From: Arsenophonus sp052174535
GTDB lineage: Bacteria; Pseudomonadota; Gammaproteobacteria; Enterobacterales; Enterobacteriaceae
Length of the DNA stretch: 64,000 nt
Assembly: GCA_052174535.1 (NCBI GenBank)
Contig: JBQMRQ010000030.1
Span: forward strand, 1-64,000
Direction: 5' to 3'
The notes under the pieces are model-generated. The model saw nothing but the letters and a program-made list of their open reading frames with translations. It did no database searches and was not told the origin of the DNA. Below, in pieces: positions 40,431-50,749 of this stretch (position 1 is the stretch's first letter; each line of letters begins with the position of its first letter). A program made the position numbers and the translations under genes.

Positions 40431-41603
40431 TTGGTAAATGGTTATCAAGTTTCAATTCAACAACGACCTTTGATTATTGGTATTGTTGCTGGAGAAGCAT
40501 CAGGTGATATACTTGGTGCAGGTCTTATTAGCGCGATAAAACAACGAGTTTCTAATACGTATTTTGTTGGTGTTGCAGGTCCATTAATGCAAGCAGAAGG
40601 TTGTGAGTCCTGGTATGAAATGGAAGAATTTTCTGTGATGGGGATTGTTGAAGTTTTAGGGCGACTAAGACGTTTATTACAAATTCGGGCTGACTTAATT
40701 AGATGTTTTATTAAATTGCAGCCTGATGTGTTTGTTGGGATAGATTCACCTGACTTTAATATTACCCTTGAGAGAAAATTAAAACAAATAGGTATCAAAA
40801 CCATTCATTACGTTAGTCCTTCTGTTTGGGCATGGAGGCAGGATCGTGTTTTTAAAATAAGAGAGGCGACCAACTTGGTACTTGCTTTGTTACCATTTGA
40901 AAAAAAGTTTTATGACCGCTACAACATTCCTTGTCGTTTTATAGGTCATGCTATGGCTGATAGTGTGCCACTGCAACCTGATAAGCAGACTATTAGAATA
41001 AAATTAAATATAATTCATGATGTTAAGTGTTTAACAATCTTGCCTGGTAGTCGTCGTTTTGAAGTTGAAATGCTGAGTCCTATCTTTTTACGCGCTGCAC
41101 AAATTTTGATAAAAGACTTCCCTAATTTGCAAATTTTAGTTCCTGTTATTAATCGAGAACGTCGGAAGCAATTTGAAGCAATTTATCGAGAGATTTCGCC
41201 AAGCTTATCACTAAAAATTTTAGATGGCCAAGCACAGACAGCTATGATTGCAGCTGATGTAACTTTATTAGCTTCAGGGACGGCTTCATTAGAATGTATG
41301 CTAGCAAAGTGCCCGATGGTAGTTGGATATCGAATGAAACCACTAACTTATTGGTTAGCTAAACGACTGGTTAAAATTCCTTTTATTTCATTGCCAAATT
41401 TATTGGCTGGCAAAGAGTTGGTTAAAGAATTTATTCAGGATGATTGTCAACCTGAACTATTAGCTAATTCACTTAAGTCTCTACTAATAGATAAAAAAAA
41501 AGTTAAAAAGCTAAAACAAATCTTTTTACAACTACATGAAAATATTCTTTGTGAGGCTAATCAGAAAGCGGCAGAAGCCGTCTTAGAGTTAAGTAAAAAA
41601 TAA
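40431..41603 (+). CDS. lpxB: Lipid A disaccharide synthase
   Basis: LpxB joins UDP-diacylglucosamine and lipid X to the lipid A disaccharide (GT-B type, family GT19). It has 390 residues (382 in E. coli). Landmarks are GIVAGEASGDILGAGLI, EEFSVMGIVEVLGRL, GIDSPDFN, IHYVSPSVWAWRQDRV, LPFEKKFYD, FIGHAMAD, LPGSRRFEVE, ASGTASLECMLAKCPMVVGY, and SLPNLLAGKELV. It starts with TTG (40431) behind TAGGAGG. The start lies about 33 bases after the IS481 right end, so transcription must read through or start in the relic. Confidence 0.95.
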   Translation: MVNGYQVSIQQRPLIIGIVAGEASGDILGAGLISAIKQRVSNTYFVGVAGPLMQAEGCESWYEMEEFSVMGIVEVLGRLRRLLQIRADLIRCFIKLQPDVFVGIDSPDFNITLERKLKQIGIKTIHYVSPSVWAWRQDRVFKIREATNLVLALLPFEKKFYDRYNIPCRFIGHAMADSVPLQPDKQTIRIKLNIIHDVKCLTILPGSRRFEVEMLSPIFLRAAQILIKDFPNLQILVPVINRERRKQFEAIYREISPSLSLKILDGQAQTAMIAADVTLLASGTASLECMLAKCPMVVGYRMKPLTYWLAKRLVKIPFISLPNLLAGKELVKEFIQDDCQPELLANSLKSLLIDKKKVKKLKQIFLQLHENILCEANQKAAEAVLELSKK

Positions 41604-41624
41604 ATTATTTTATTTATTTTAAAA

Positions 41625-42205
41625 TAAAAATTTTTGCCAGTATTTATGAGGTTTGGTCTAAGACTTTTTGTCGAATCAGTGGTAACAGTCGCTGTGATTT
41701 TAGATCTAAACAGTCAATAATAAGATTAGCTAATTCTAAAAAATAATCGAAAAACGGCGTAATACACTTTATATTGAGATTTAAGATAAAGCTTTATCTT
41801 AAAGTATAGGGAGTGTGTAGAGCTTATAAGAGATAGGTAAAATTAATATATTACAGGCCACTTCTTTATCCATGTATAAAGAAGTGGCAGAATCTTACTA
41901 CTATCCTTGATTTCGTTTTGATAGATGAGAATAAGAGCCTAGATTTTCATCTACCTTTTCAAGCAACTATTAAAGGTGATAGTTTAGTGCAAGAAATTAG
42001 TGTCGTGTTACTATTAGCAAAAGTGACATGAGATAGGGAAATACGAAAGTTACATATCCTTTATCCAAAGGATTCTTTTGTTCAACATAAAGGATATCCA
42101 GCAGTATTTTATTTAGAAAAATTGAATCAATATGGTGCAACACAGTTTCATCACAAAAATTATACTTCTGTTAGTCGAATGCTGAGTTGCAAAGAGTATA
42201 ACTAA
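41625..42205 (+). pseudogene. rnhB: rnhB pseudogene (ribonuclease HII)
   Basis: Between lpxB and dnaE, where enterics have rnhB, broken plus-strand frames follow RNase HII. AGIYEV (compare AGVDEV) appears near 41625, then LANSKK near 41730, VLIDENKSL near 41915, TIKGDSLVQEIS then LLLAKVT with a stop, and finally VQHKGYPAVFYLEKLNQYGA near 42090. At least three frameshifts and stops break it, and the catalytic Asp-Glu-Asp set is not intact. RNase HII removes ribonucleotides misincorporated in DNA. Its end (TAA 42203-42205) lies just before the dnaE start. Confidence 0.88.
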
Positions 42206-42209
42206 GAAA

Positions 42210-45200
42210 ATGGCTGAACCACATTTCATACACTTACGCGTACATAGTGACTATTCTATTATTGATGGATTAGCAAAAATTAACCAACTCATTAATCAGG
42301 TAGTAGAATTAGGCATGCCTGCATTGGCAATAACTGATTTTACTAATCTTTATGGTTTAATAAAATTTTATTGTGCAGCATATTCTGCTGGAATTAAACC
42401 AATTATTGGTGCAGATTTTTATCTAGAAAACCAATTACTCAGTGATGAACTTGCTCATTTAACTATCTTAGCCAGGAATAGTAAAGGTTACCATAATCTA
42501 ATACTACTTATTTCTGCAGCCTATCAAAAAGGCTATGATACAATCGGACCAACGATCACGCGAGAATTATTAGTAACCTATAAAGAGGGGTTACTATTAC
42601 TTTCTGGTGGCTATATGGGCGATGTTGGTAAATTTTTATTACGTGGAAATCAACAACTGGTTGAACAATGTTTAGATTTTTATCAAATCCATTTTTCAGA
42701 TAACTATTATCTAGAACTTGTCAGAACTGGGCGCCCTGATGAAGAGAGTTATTTACATGCCGCTGTTCAATTAGCCGCACAAAAAGGTCTCCCGGTCGTT
42801 GCCACTAATAATGTACGCTTTATTGATAGTGATGATTTTGCTGCACATGAAATACGGGTAGCGATCCACGATGGTTTTACACTTGCTGATCAAAAAAGAC
42901 CGAAAAATTATACTCCTGAGCAATATCTACGCAGTGAACAGGAAATGGTTGAATTGTTTGCCGACATTCCTGAGGCGTTGAAAAATAGTGTTGAAATTGC
43001 TAAGCGTTGTAATGTGATGATGCCTTTAGGTGAATATTTTTTGCCTAAATTTCCTACTGGTGATATGGAAACGAAAGATTTCCTTATCAAATGTGCAAAA
43101 TTAGGTCTGGAAGAACGTTTGCAATTTCTTTATCTTGATAAGAAAGAAAGAGCTGAACGACGAGTAGAATATGATGAACGTTTAGATATCGAGTTGCGAG
43201 TGATTAATCAGATGGGATTTCCTGGTTATTTTCTGATTGTAATGGAGTTTATTCAATGGTCAAAAGATAACGGTATCCCTGTTGGTCCTGGACGAGGATC
43301 TGGTGCTGGTTCATTAGTCGCTTATGCACTAAAAATTACGGATTTGGATCCACTTCAATTTGATCTTATATTTGAACGCTTTCTTAATCCTGATCGTATT
43401 TCCATGCCTGATTTTGATGTTGATTTTTGTATGGAAAGACGCGATCAGGTCATTGAACATGTTATACAAATGTATACTCGTGAATCTGTTTCACAAATTA
43501 TTACTTTTGGTACCATGGCTGCAAAAGCTGTTATTCGAGATGTTGGTCGGGTACTAAGTCATCCGTATAGATTTGTTGATCGGATCGCGAAATTAATTCC
43601 GCCGGATCCTGGTATGACCCTTAAAAAGGCATTCGTAGCAGAGGCAGAATTGCAAGAAATGTATTATGCTGATGAAGAAGTTAAGGCATTAATAGATATG
43701 GCACGAAAACTTGAAGGTGTAATACGTAATGTAGGTAAACATGCTGGTGGAGTAGTAATAGCGCCAACTAAAATAACGGATTTTTCACCTCTTTATTGTG
43801 ATCCTGAAGGGAAAAATCCGCTTACCCAATTTGATAAAAATGATATTGAATACGTTGGTTTGGTAAAATTTGATTTTCTTGGTCTTAAGACTTTAACAAT
43901 CATTAGTTGGACGTTAAATATGATTAATCAACGTCTTGCAAAACAAAATTTAGCGCCCATTGATATCATCACAATCCCTCTTGATGATCAAGAATGTTTT
44001 GAACTATTGCAACGGGCTGAAACGACAGCGGTATTCCAACTAGAATCTCGGGGTATGAAGGACTTGATTAAGCGATTACGCCCTGATTGCTTTGAAGATA
44101 TAATCGCTTTAGTTGCACTTTTTCGTCCAGGCCCATTACAGTCAGGGATGGTAGATAATTTCATTGATCGTAAGCATGGACACGAAGCTATCTCTTACCC
44201 TGATGTTGAATGGCAACATGACTTATTGCAACCGGTTTTAGAGCCTACCTACGGTATAATTCTTTATCAAGAACAAGTTATGCAAATTGCTCAGGTGCTT
44301 GCTGGTTATACGCTAGGGGAAGCAGATATGCTCCGTCGGGCGATGTGTAAGAAAAATCCTGAAGAAATGGCAAAACAACGCTCCGCTTTTGAAGCGGGAG
44401 CAGTTAAAAATGGTATTGATTGTGAATTAGGGATAAGAATCTTTAACCTAATGGAAAAATTTGCTGGTTACGGATTTAATAAATCACATTCTGCGGCTTA
44501 TGCATTAGTTTCTTACCAGACTCTTTGGTTAAAAACACACTACCCAGCTGAATTTATGGCAGCAGTTATGACAGCGGATATGGATAATACTGAGAAAGTA
44601 GTTAGTTTAGTTGATGAATGTTGGTGTATAGGGTTAAAAGTATTACCGCCGGATATTAATAGTGGGTTATATCATTTTCATGTTAACGCTAGCGGTGAAA
44701 TTGTTTATGGCATTGGCGCAATTAAAGGTGTTGGTGAAGGTGCAATAAAAACTATTATTGAATCGCGTCAAAAAGGAGGTTCTTTTAAAGAAATTTTTGA
44801 TCTTTGTGCACGAATTGATACTAAAAAGCTTAATCGTAGAGTGATGAAAAAATTAATTATGTCAGGTGCTTTTGATCATTTAGGTCCGCATCGTGCTGCG
44901 TTAATATCTTCATTAGAAGATGCCTTAAAATCAGCAAGTCAACATGCTAAATCAGAAGCTATTGGACAAACTGATATGTTTGGGGTATTAACTGAAACAC
45001 CTGATCAGGTTGAACAATCTTATGATAGTGTAGCTAAATGGCCTGAACATCTTATATTAGAAGGTGAACGCGAGACATTAGGTCTCTATTTAACTGGACA
45101 TCCTATTACTGCTTATTTGCCTGAAATTGAATATTATAGCAGTGGATTGAGATTAAAAGATGTGAACTCAATATCTCGTGGAGAGATCTCAACAGTAGTT

Positions 45201-45692
45201 GGTTTAGCGCTGACAGCTAAAGTAGTAACCAGTAAACGTGGCAACAGAGTAGGTATATCTACTTTAGATGACCGTTCTGGACGCTTGGATATAATGTTAT
45301 TTTCAGATACCTTAAAAAGGTATCAACATCTACTTGTAAAAAATAAAATATTAATTGCAACAGGTCAGATCAGTTTTAATGATTTTAATGGTAGTAATAA
45401 AATGTATGTTCATGAACTGATGGAACTTAGCGAAGCTCGTAACAAGTACGCTAGAGGTATTACTATTTCATTGATAGATAAACAAGTGGATGACCAATTA
45501 TTAAATCGTCTTCGTGACATATTAGAACCTTATCGTTCAGGAACAATACCGGTTCATCTTTATTATCAAAAGAAAGGTGCTTGCGTTAAATTAAAATTAG
45601 GCATTACTTGGCGAGTTGTTCCAACTAACAATTTGCTAATTGAGCTGCGAACTCTACTAGGAAATCAGCAGATAGAATTAGAATTTGATTAA
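42210..45692 (+). CDS. dnaE: DNA polymerase III subunit alpha
   Basis: This is the replicative polymerase, with 1160 residues as in E. coli. Domains in order are an N-terminal PHP domain (HLRVHSDYSIIDGLAK), palm with catalytic MPDFDVDFCMERRDQ (Asp 401 and 403 by alignment) and VKFDFLGLKTLT (Asp 555), GPGRGSGAGSLVAYAL, fingers with FQLESRGMKDLIKRL and FRPGPLQSGMVDNF, helix-hairpin-helix region, a beta-clamp-binding segment near QTDMFG, OB fold, and C-terminal tau-binding part ending ELEFD. Oddity: the family stretch RRAMGKKK is RRAMCKKN here (Cys 713, Asn 716). The ribosome site is weak and overlaps the rnhB relic. accA follows 11 bases after the stop. Confidence 0.97.
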   Translation: MAEPHFIHLRVHSDYSIIDGLAKINQLINQVVELGMPALAITDFTNLYGLIKFYCAAYSAGIKPIIGADFYLENQLLSDELAHLTILARNSKGYHNLILLISAAYQKGYDTIGPTITRELLVTYKEGLLLLSGGYMGDVGKFLLRGNQQLVEQCLDFYQIHFSDNYYLELVRTGRPDEESYLHAAVQLAAQKGLPVVATNNVRFIDSDDFAAHEIRVAIHDGFTLADQKRPKNYTPEQYLRSEQEMVELFADIPEALKNSVEIAKRCNVMMPLGEYFLPKFPTGDMETKDFLIKCAKLGLEERLQFLYLDKKERAERRVEYDERLDIELRVINQMGFPGYFLIVMEFIQWSKDNGIPVGPGRGSGAGSLVAYALKITDLDPLQFDLIFERFLNPDRISMPDFDVDFCMERRDQVIEHVIQMYTRESVSQIITFGTMAAKAVIRDVGRVLSHPYRFVDRIAKLIPPDPGMTLKKAFVAEAELQEMYYADEEVKALIDMARKLEGVIRNVGKHAGGVVIAPTKITDFSPLYCDPEGKNPLTQFDKNDIEYVGLVKFDFLGLKTLTIISWTLNMINQRLAKQNLAPIDIITIPLDDQECFELLQRAETTAVFQLESRGMKDLIKRLRPDCFEDIIALVALFRPGPLQSGMVDNFIDRKHGHEAISYPDVEWQHDLLQPVLEPTYGIILYQEQVMQIAQVLAGYTLGEADMLRRAMCKKNPEEMAKQRSAFEAGAVKNGIDCELGIRIFNLMEKFAGYGFNKSHSAAYALVSYQTLWLKTHYPAEFMAAVMTADMDNTEKVVSLVDECWCIGLKVLPPDINSGLYHFHVNASGEIVYGIGAIKGVGEGAIKTIIESRQKGGSFKEIFDLCARIDTKKLNRRVMKKLIMSGAFDHLGPHRAALISSLEDALKSASQHAKSEAIGQTDMFGVLTETPDQVEQSYDSVAKWPEHLILEGERETLGLYLTGHPITAYLPEIEYYSSGLRLKDVNSISRGEISTVVGLALTAKVVTSKRGNRVGISTLDDRSGRLDIMLFSDTLKRYQHLLVKNKILIATGQISFNDFNGSNKMYVHELMELSEARNKYARGITISLIDKQVDDQLLNRLRDILEPYRSGTIPVHLYYQKKGACVKLKLGITWRVVPTNNLLIELRTLLGNQQIELEFD

Positions 45693-45703
45693 ATAGGAAT
45701 ATT

Positions 45704-46666
45704 ATGAATCTTAATTTTCTAGATTTTGAACAACCGATTCTAGAGTTAGAAGCAAAAATAGACTCATTAATGGCAATAAATTGTCAGGATGATGCCAAGC
45801 TAGGTATTGACCTAGATGAAGAGATTGCTAGACTTCGTGAAAAGAGTTTAGAGTTAACGCGCAAAATTTTTTCTGACTTAGGTGCTTGGCAAATAGCACA
45901 ACTTGCTCGTCACCCGATGCGACCTTATACTCTGGATTATACTCAACGTATATTGACGCATTTCCAGGAACTAGCAGGTGATCGTGCTTATGCTGATGAT
46001 AAAGCTATTGTTGGTGGATTGGCTCGATTAGATGGACGTCCAGTAATGGTTATTGGTCATCAAAAGGGTCGTGAAATAAAAGAAAAAATTTGGCGAAATT
46101 TTGGTATGCCAGCACCTGAAGGATATCGTAAGGCTTTACGATTAATGGAAATAGCTGAACGTTTTAAGTTACCGATTATTACTTTTATCGATACACCAGG
46201 AGGATATCCTGGTGTTGGGGCGGAGGAACGTGGTCAGTCTGAAGCGATTGCTCGTAATTTACGTGAAATGTCTCGGCTTTTTGTTCCTATTATCTGTACA
46301 GTAATAGGTGAGGGTGGGTCTGGTGGTGCTTTAGCACTTGGCGTTGGTGATAAAGTTAATATGCTACAGTACAGTACTTATTCTGTTATTTCACCCGAGG
46401 GTTGCGCTTCTATTCTTTGGAAAAATGCAGATAAAGCACCATTAGCTGCTGAAGCGATGGGGATCACCGCTTTACGTTTAAAATCACTTAATCTGATTGA
46501 TAACATTATTGAAGAACCGTTAGGTGGCGCACATCGTAATTATGAAGAAATTGCGTATAATCTTAAGCAGCGTATTTTAAATGATTTAAGTGATATCGAC
46601 TTATTTAGTCCTGAAGAGTTAAGAAATCGTCGTTATCAACGCTTAATGGCGTGTGGTTATTGTTAA
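45704..46666 (+). CDS. accA: Acetyl-CoA carboxylase carboxyltransferase subunit alpha
   Basis: AccA pairs with AccD to transfer CO2 from biotin to acetyl-CoA, the first committed step of fatty-acid synthesis. It has 320 residues (319 in E. coli). It begins MNLNFLDFEQPILELEAKI, then a coiled N-terminal helix pair, HPMRPYTLDYTQRIL, IGHQKGRE, NFGMPAPEGYRKALRLM, FIDTPGGYPGVGAEERGQS, and the oxyanion glycines GEGGSGGALALGVGD. AGGAA lies upstream. It is co-transcribed with dnaE. Confidence 0.97.
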   Translation: MNLNFLDFEQPILELEAKIDSLMAINCQDDAKLGIDLDEEIARLREKSLELTRKIFSDLGAWQIAQLARHPMRPYTLDYTQRILTHFQELAGDRAYADDKAIVGGLARLDGRPVMVIGHQKGREIKEKIWRNFGMPAPEGYRKALRLMEIAERFKLPIITFIDTPGGYPGVGAEERGQSEAIARNLREMSRLFVPIICTVIGEGGSGGALALGVGDKVNMLQYSTYSVISPEGCASILWKNADKAPLAAEAMGITALRLKSLNLIDNIIEEPLGGAHRNYEEIAYNLKQRILNDLSDIDLFSPEELRNRRYQRLMACGYC

Positions 46667-46855
46667 TTTTATGCTAACCAATAAATAAAAATAAAATAAC
46701 TATTAATGATTATTTTCATTTTTTAATGCTTAAATTTTATCATTGATGATCATTAGAAAATCATGGATAAAAATTTATTCTTAATTTTTTAAAAAAAATT
46801 TATTTTACACAATAAAATATACAATAATAATTCTAATAGAGGTAATAAGAGTATT

Positions 46856-48199
46856 ATGAATCCTAATGAGTTTGAATTACTGAATAAAATTATAAAAACC
46901 ATAGGTTCTACACGTCGAATATTGATAGGTTTCAGTGGTGGACTAGATTCAACAGTTTTATTACATGCCTTAGTATCATTACGTCAAACTACAATACCAA
47001 ACCTTAACATCCGTGCAGTTTATGTCCATCATGGACTGAGTGATGAAGCTGATAATTGGGATATTCATTGCCGGAAAGTTTGTTTTGACTGGCAAGTAGA
47101 GTTTTATTCACAGCATATTTATATTGACCCATCTAAAAAAGGGGTCGAAGCAGCGGCGCGTGATGCACGATATCAAGTTTTTAGTGAAATATTATTACCA
47201 GAGGAAATAATTACTACTGCCCAACATTTAGATGATCAAGCAGAGACTTTTTTATTGGCATTAAAACGGGGGAGTGGGCCAGCAGGTTTATCTGCCATGC
47301 CAATTTCTATTCCATTTTCTGATACTTATTTAATAAGACCCCTATTATCATTCAGCCGCCAGCAATTGATTTTTTATGCTCAAAAAAAAATGCTTTCTTG
47401 GATAGAAGATGATAGTAATAAAGATCAACACTATGATCGTAATTTTTTACGTTTAACTATAATGCCGCGTTTTAAGCAGCGTTGGCCGCATTTTTCTCTA
47501 TCAGTGTCAAGAAGTGCCAGTTTATGTGCAGAACAAGAATCCTTACTAAATGAATTACTGCAAGATTATTTATCTCAGTTAGTAATGGCAGAAGGAGCTT
47601 TACAGCTTAATGTTTTAAGCAGTTATTCTGAAATAAAACGTAATGCAATATTACGTCGTTGGTTGAGTTTGCATCAAATTTTGATGCCTTCTCGTATTCA
47701 ATTAAAACAGATTTGGCAAGACGTGATCTGTGCGCGTCCAGATGCAGAACCAGAATTTATTTTAGCTAATAACAATGTTATCCGACGTTTTAAAAAACAG
47801 CTTTGGTTGTTACCACGATTTAACGATCTAACTAAAATTTGTTTAGTATGGCAGTTCCCTGCTATAATTAAATTGCCAGATAACTTAGGTAAGTTATCCA
47901 TCTCAGATGAAGGAAAGCAGTTTCGTGCGCCATTACCAAATGAGAAGGTTACTATTCGATTTGGATTAAAGGGAAATATTAAAATTATTGGTCGGCAACA
48001 TGCTAGACAGAGTAAAAAGCTTTGGCAGGAGTTAGGTGTAGCACCTTGGTTAAGGGATAGAACGCCTTTAATTTATTATAATGATGAACTTATTGCAGCT
48101 GTTGGGGTATTTATTACCCAATCAGGTCAATGTATTCAAGGTCAGCCTGAATTAAAAGTAAAATGGATAACGGATAAAAAACCCTTGCATTATAAGTAA
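46856..48199 (+). CDS. tilS: tRNA(Ile)-lysidine synthase
   Basis: TilS converts C34 of the CAU-anticodon tRNA-Ile to lysidine, so that it reads AUA as isoleucine; it is essential in bacteria. It has 447 residues (432 in E. coli). The PP-loop ATP site is GFSGGLDSTVLLHAL (about residues 24-38), followed by VYVHHGLSDEAD, TAQHLDDQAETFLLALKRGSG, and RPLLSFSRQQL, then linker and the C-terminal TilS domain (GRQHARQSKKLWQELGVAPWLRDRTPLIY). In E. coli ldcC and yaeR lie between accA and tilS; only about 190 AT-rich bases remain here. Confidence 0.96.
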   Translation: MNPNEFELLNKIIKTIGSTRRILIGFSGGLDSTVLLHALVSLRQTTIPNLNIRAVYVHHGLSDEADNWDIHCRKVCFDWQVEFYSQHIYIDPSKKGVEAAARDARYQVFSEILLPEEIITTAQHLDDQAETFLLALKRGSGPAGLSAMPISIPFSDTYLIRPLLSFSRQQLIFYAQKKMLSWIEDDSNKDQHYDRNFLRLTIMPRFKQRWPHFSLSVSRSASLCAEQESLLNELLQDYLSQLVMAEGALQLNVLSSYSEIKRNAILRRWLSLHQILMPSRIQLKQIWQDVICARPDAEPEFILANNNVIRRFKKQLWLLPRFNDLTKICLVWQFPAIIKLPDNLGKLSISDEGKQFRAPLPNEKVTIRFGLKGNIKIIGRQHARQSKKLWQELGVAPWLRDRTPLIYYNDELIAAVGVFITQSGQCIQGQPELKVKWITDKKPLHYK

Positions 48200-48227
48200 T
48201 GTTTACTATTATGCCGGTATAATCATA

Positions 48228-48253
48228 CCTTCTTTCATGATTCAGAAAGAAGG
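48228..48253. terminator. Perfect 9-bp hairpin after tilS, terminator-like
   Basis: CCTTCTTTC (48228-48236) pairs exactly with GAAAGAAGG (48245-48253) around an 8-base loop, 29 bases after the tilS stop. There is no T run on either strand, so it may be a weak or factor-assisted stop, or protect the 3' end. Confidence 0.45.
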
Positions 48254-48980
48254 ATAAGAATTTCACTAATTTTAAGATAACTAAAATTAACAACATGATC
48301 TAATCACAATTGTTTTTTTATTACTAACATTAGCAGCAGATGTTTAATTACATTTTAATATGGATCAATTTATCCAGTTTATGATTAAATAGAAGATTGC
48401 TGCTGACAAGCGAGTTCTAAATAATTAGAACTATCGTAGTTGATTTTTGTATTCAGTATCTTTAGATGTAATCTGTTATCACTCTTATTAAGTATTAGTT
48501 AATTACCGTCTTTAATATTTATAATTACAAGAATTTTTGCTTAAAGCGCATAATAATACTAATGGTTTTTAACCAAAAATAAAAATAGGATGAATACCAT
48601 CCGCTAATATTTATTATATCCGAGTTATTGAGAAATGTATATTTTAAATCAGTAAATTTGCTAATAATTACTGTTGGTAAATAAAAAATTTAACAAAATT
48701 AAATGATTAAAATGATATAAATTTTACAGTAGTAAGAGCTTAATCTCCGTCTAATGATGGAGTTATCAATTAGGTTGAAGTTAACTCAGTAGCATTTTAG
48801 TATGTCAGAATAATTTTTATTTAATTTGCTAGAGTAAATTAAATAACATTGAGAGAATAATAATGTTAGCGAATATCGCTTGATATTGAAGTAATAAATG
48901 GGGGCGGTTAACTAATAACGTTAATTGATTAATTTTTTTTTAAAAAATTAATTATAATCATCTTTTTAAGTTTATAAAGA
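48254..48980. other. AT-rich gap, no gene recognised
   Basis: Between tilS and the dead npr gene. No similarity recognised in any frame. Confidence 0.45.
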
Positions 48981-48984
48981 AAAA

Positions 48985-49244
48985 TTAAATAATTACTGTT
49001 AGTGCTAGATCTTTATCTGGACTTGTTACTTATTTATCAATAGAAGCATGTTGTTTTGAGTCTAGCATAAGAATAAGTATAACACTATTTGCTTGAGCTT
49101 TTATCTTTTTATTATAGGTAATTGTATAATAGCACAATAAAATTCAACTGATTAAAGATCAGTTTATAAAACTTTATTACTGGTTTTATAATTTATAGTG
49201 AATACCTTTTCTTCTCGCTGTTTTATAATAATGTTCTATCAGAA
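48985..49244 (-). pseudogene. npr: npr (ptsO) pseudogene, HPr-like protein of the nitrogen PTS
   Basis: Minus-strand codons read KAQANSVILILMLDSK (about 49060-49110), which matches EAEANSVIALLMLDSA of NPr, followed by a weak SPDKDLALTVII tail. The N-terminal part with the phosphorylated His is not recognisable and stops are frequent. It lies directly downstream of the dead rapZ, the enteric ptsN-rapZ-npr order. Confidence 0.7.
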
Positions 49245-50038
49245 CATTATGATATTCTCTTTTCTAATGTAAAAGATGCGACTGAACATTTTTTTACTTT
49301 TTGAACAAAAGTAATTAGCCAGATTGTTCGGCAACATAAACTGAATGGTATTTACAGTTAGTATATCCGATAGCAATCGTCAAATAGCATCATTATTAGA
49401 TTCTAATATAGGTAATCATAATTCAATATAACTATATGTTTGATAGATAAAATTATGCACTTCTGTATATCGGTTAAGAAAGGCTGTAATAGGGCTGAAA
49501 TTGAGATCTGTCATAGGGGTACGGAATACCATATTTAAAGAAAAAGGATTTAAATACTATGGTCAATTCAGATTCTTGTTTATCTAATAAACAAGTTCTA
49601 AGCATTTTAGTTAGTTTATGTACTAACATTTCAAAGGTATTAATAACTAAATTGGCGTGTGAGCGAAGTAGTTCTAATAGATCATTTTCCTCATCAATAG
49701 AATTTTCTAATGATAAATTTTTACTGGATAGTTGATGTAGATGGTGTATATCATTAACATCTTCTAATTAATGTATTACGATATTCATCAAAAAATAATT
49801 GCAATGAAAATTAGCAGATAGAGTTTTTAACGCTTTTTCAAAATTGCTGAATTATATGCCATATTAAGAATATTAATATTCGTAATAGTAGAAGTTTGTT
49901 GTTCAGCAAGTATATTTGTTAATTCTGTTAGTAAATAAGGAGCAGATTGTTAATGCAATAAAAATTCATATGCTCTAAGTGTTCGCAGAACAACTTATTT
50001 AGCTGAACTAGAGCGACTATTGACTATTATCAGTACCA
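49245..50038 (-). pseudogene. rapZ: rapZ pseudogene (RNase adapter protein)
   Basis: From ATG 50038 the minus strand reads MVLIIVNSRSSSAK and then a stop where the Walker A motif GRSGSGKS ends in the family. Further pieces are NTLIRRC (about 49785), MLRTCLLDKQESELTIVF (about 49570-49620), KYGIP (about 49530), and near the end AIGYTN then HSVYVAEQ (compare AIGCTGGKHRSVYIAEQ). RapZ directs RNase E to the sRNA GlmZ and controls glmS, the entry to amino-sugar synthesis. The ATP site and several frames are destroyed. Confidence 0.85.
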
Positions 50039-50104
50039 TAAGTTATACACTTAAATTTTTTCATGATAAAAATTATTATTTTAGCTTAGATTTTTTAGAA
50101 AAAG

Positions 50105-50567
50105 TTATTCAGTAATGATTTTATAGAGTTCTTCATTACTTTGTGCAGTGCGTAAACGACGACATAGGTTTTTATCAGCTAATCGTTTGGCAATTAAAGA
50201 GAGTGTATGTAAATGTGTTTTTCATTGCTCTGAAGGAACTACTAATGCAAATAATAAATCAACTGGCTGATTATCAATGGCATCGATAGCAATCGGTTCA
50301 TCTAAATGGAGAAAAACACTGACTGCGTTGGATGAATTATTTTCATTTAATTTTCCATGAAGGATTGCAATACCTCCACTGATACCGGTTGTGCCGACTT
50401 TTCACGGATTAATAATGAGTTAAAAATAATATTTTCAGGTACATTTAGTGCAATTGCAGCAACTTCACTAATAATTTCTAATGCTCTTTTTTGCTCGTGC
50501 AATGCACATTATTTAGTAACATGATGGGGTTAATACCGAGCTTAACGATAATTTTTTTATTGTTCAT
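50105..50567 (-). pseudogene. ptsN: ptsN pseudogene (nitrogen-PTS enzyme IIA)
   Basis: The minus strand from ATG 50567 follows EIIA-Ntr: HCTSKK at about 50500, LEIISEVAAIALNVPENIIFNS, then GGIAILHGKLNENNSS with the phosphorylated His. Next is EPIAIDAIDNQPVDLLFALV, an in-frame stop after VVPSEQ, then RLADKNLCRRLRTAQSNEELYKI. Only a few lesions are visible (frameshifts in the N-terminal third and the one stop), so this gene died more recently than its neighbours rapZ and npr. Confidence 0.88.
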
Positions 50568-50749
50568 TGGATTTATTGGCTTATAGTAATCATACTAGAG
50601 ATCTATAATAGATACCTGGTATGAACGATACCAGCATTAATAATCTACATTTAGTCTCATGGTGTCATTGTTATTTAACAATTGTTACTTCCAGGATGAA
50701 TAGTATAGTTTTTTAATAATTCAAATTTAACTTTTCAGCATCGTTAAAG

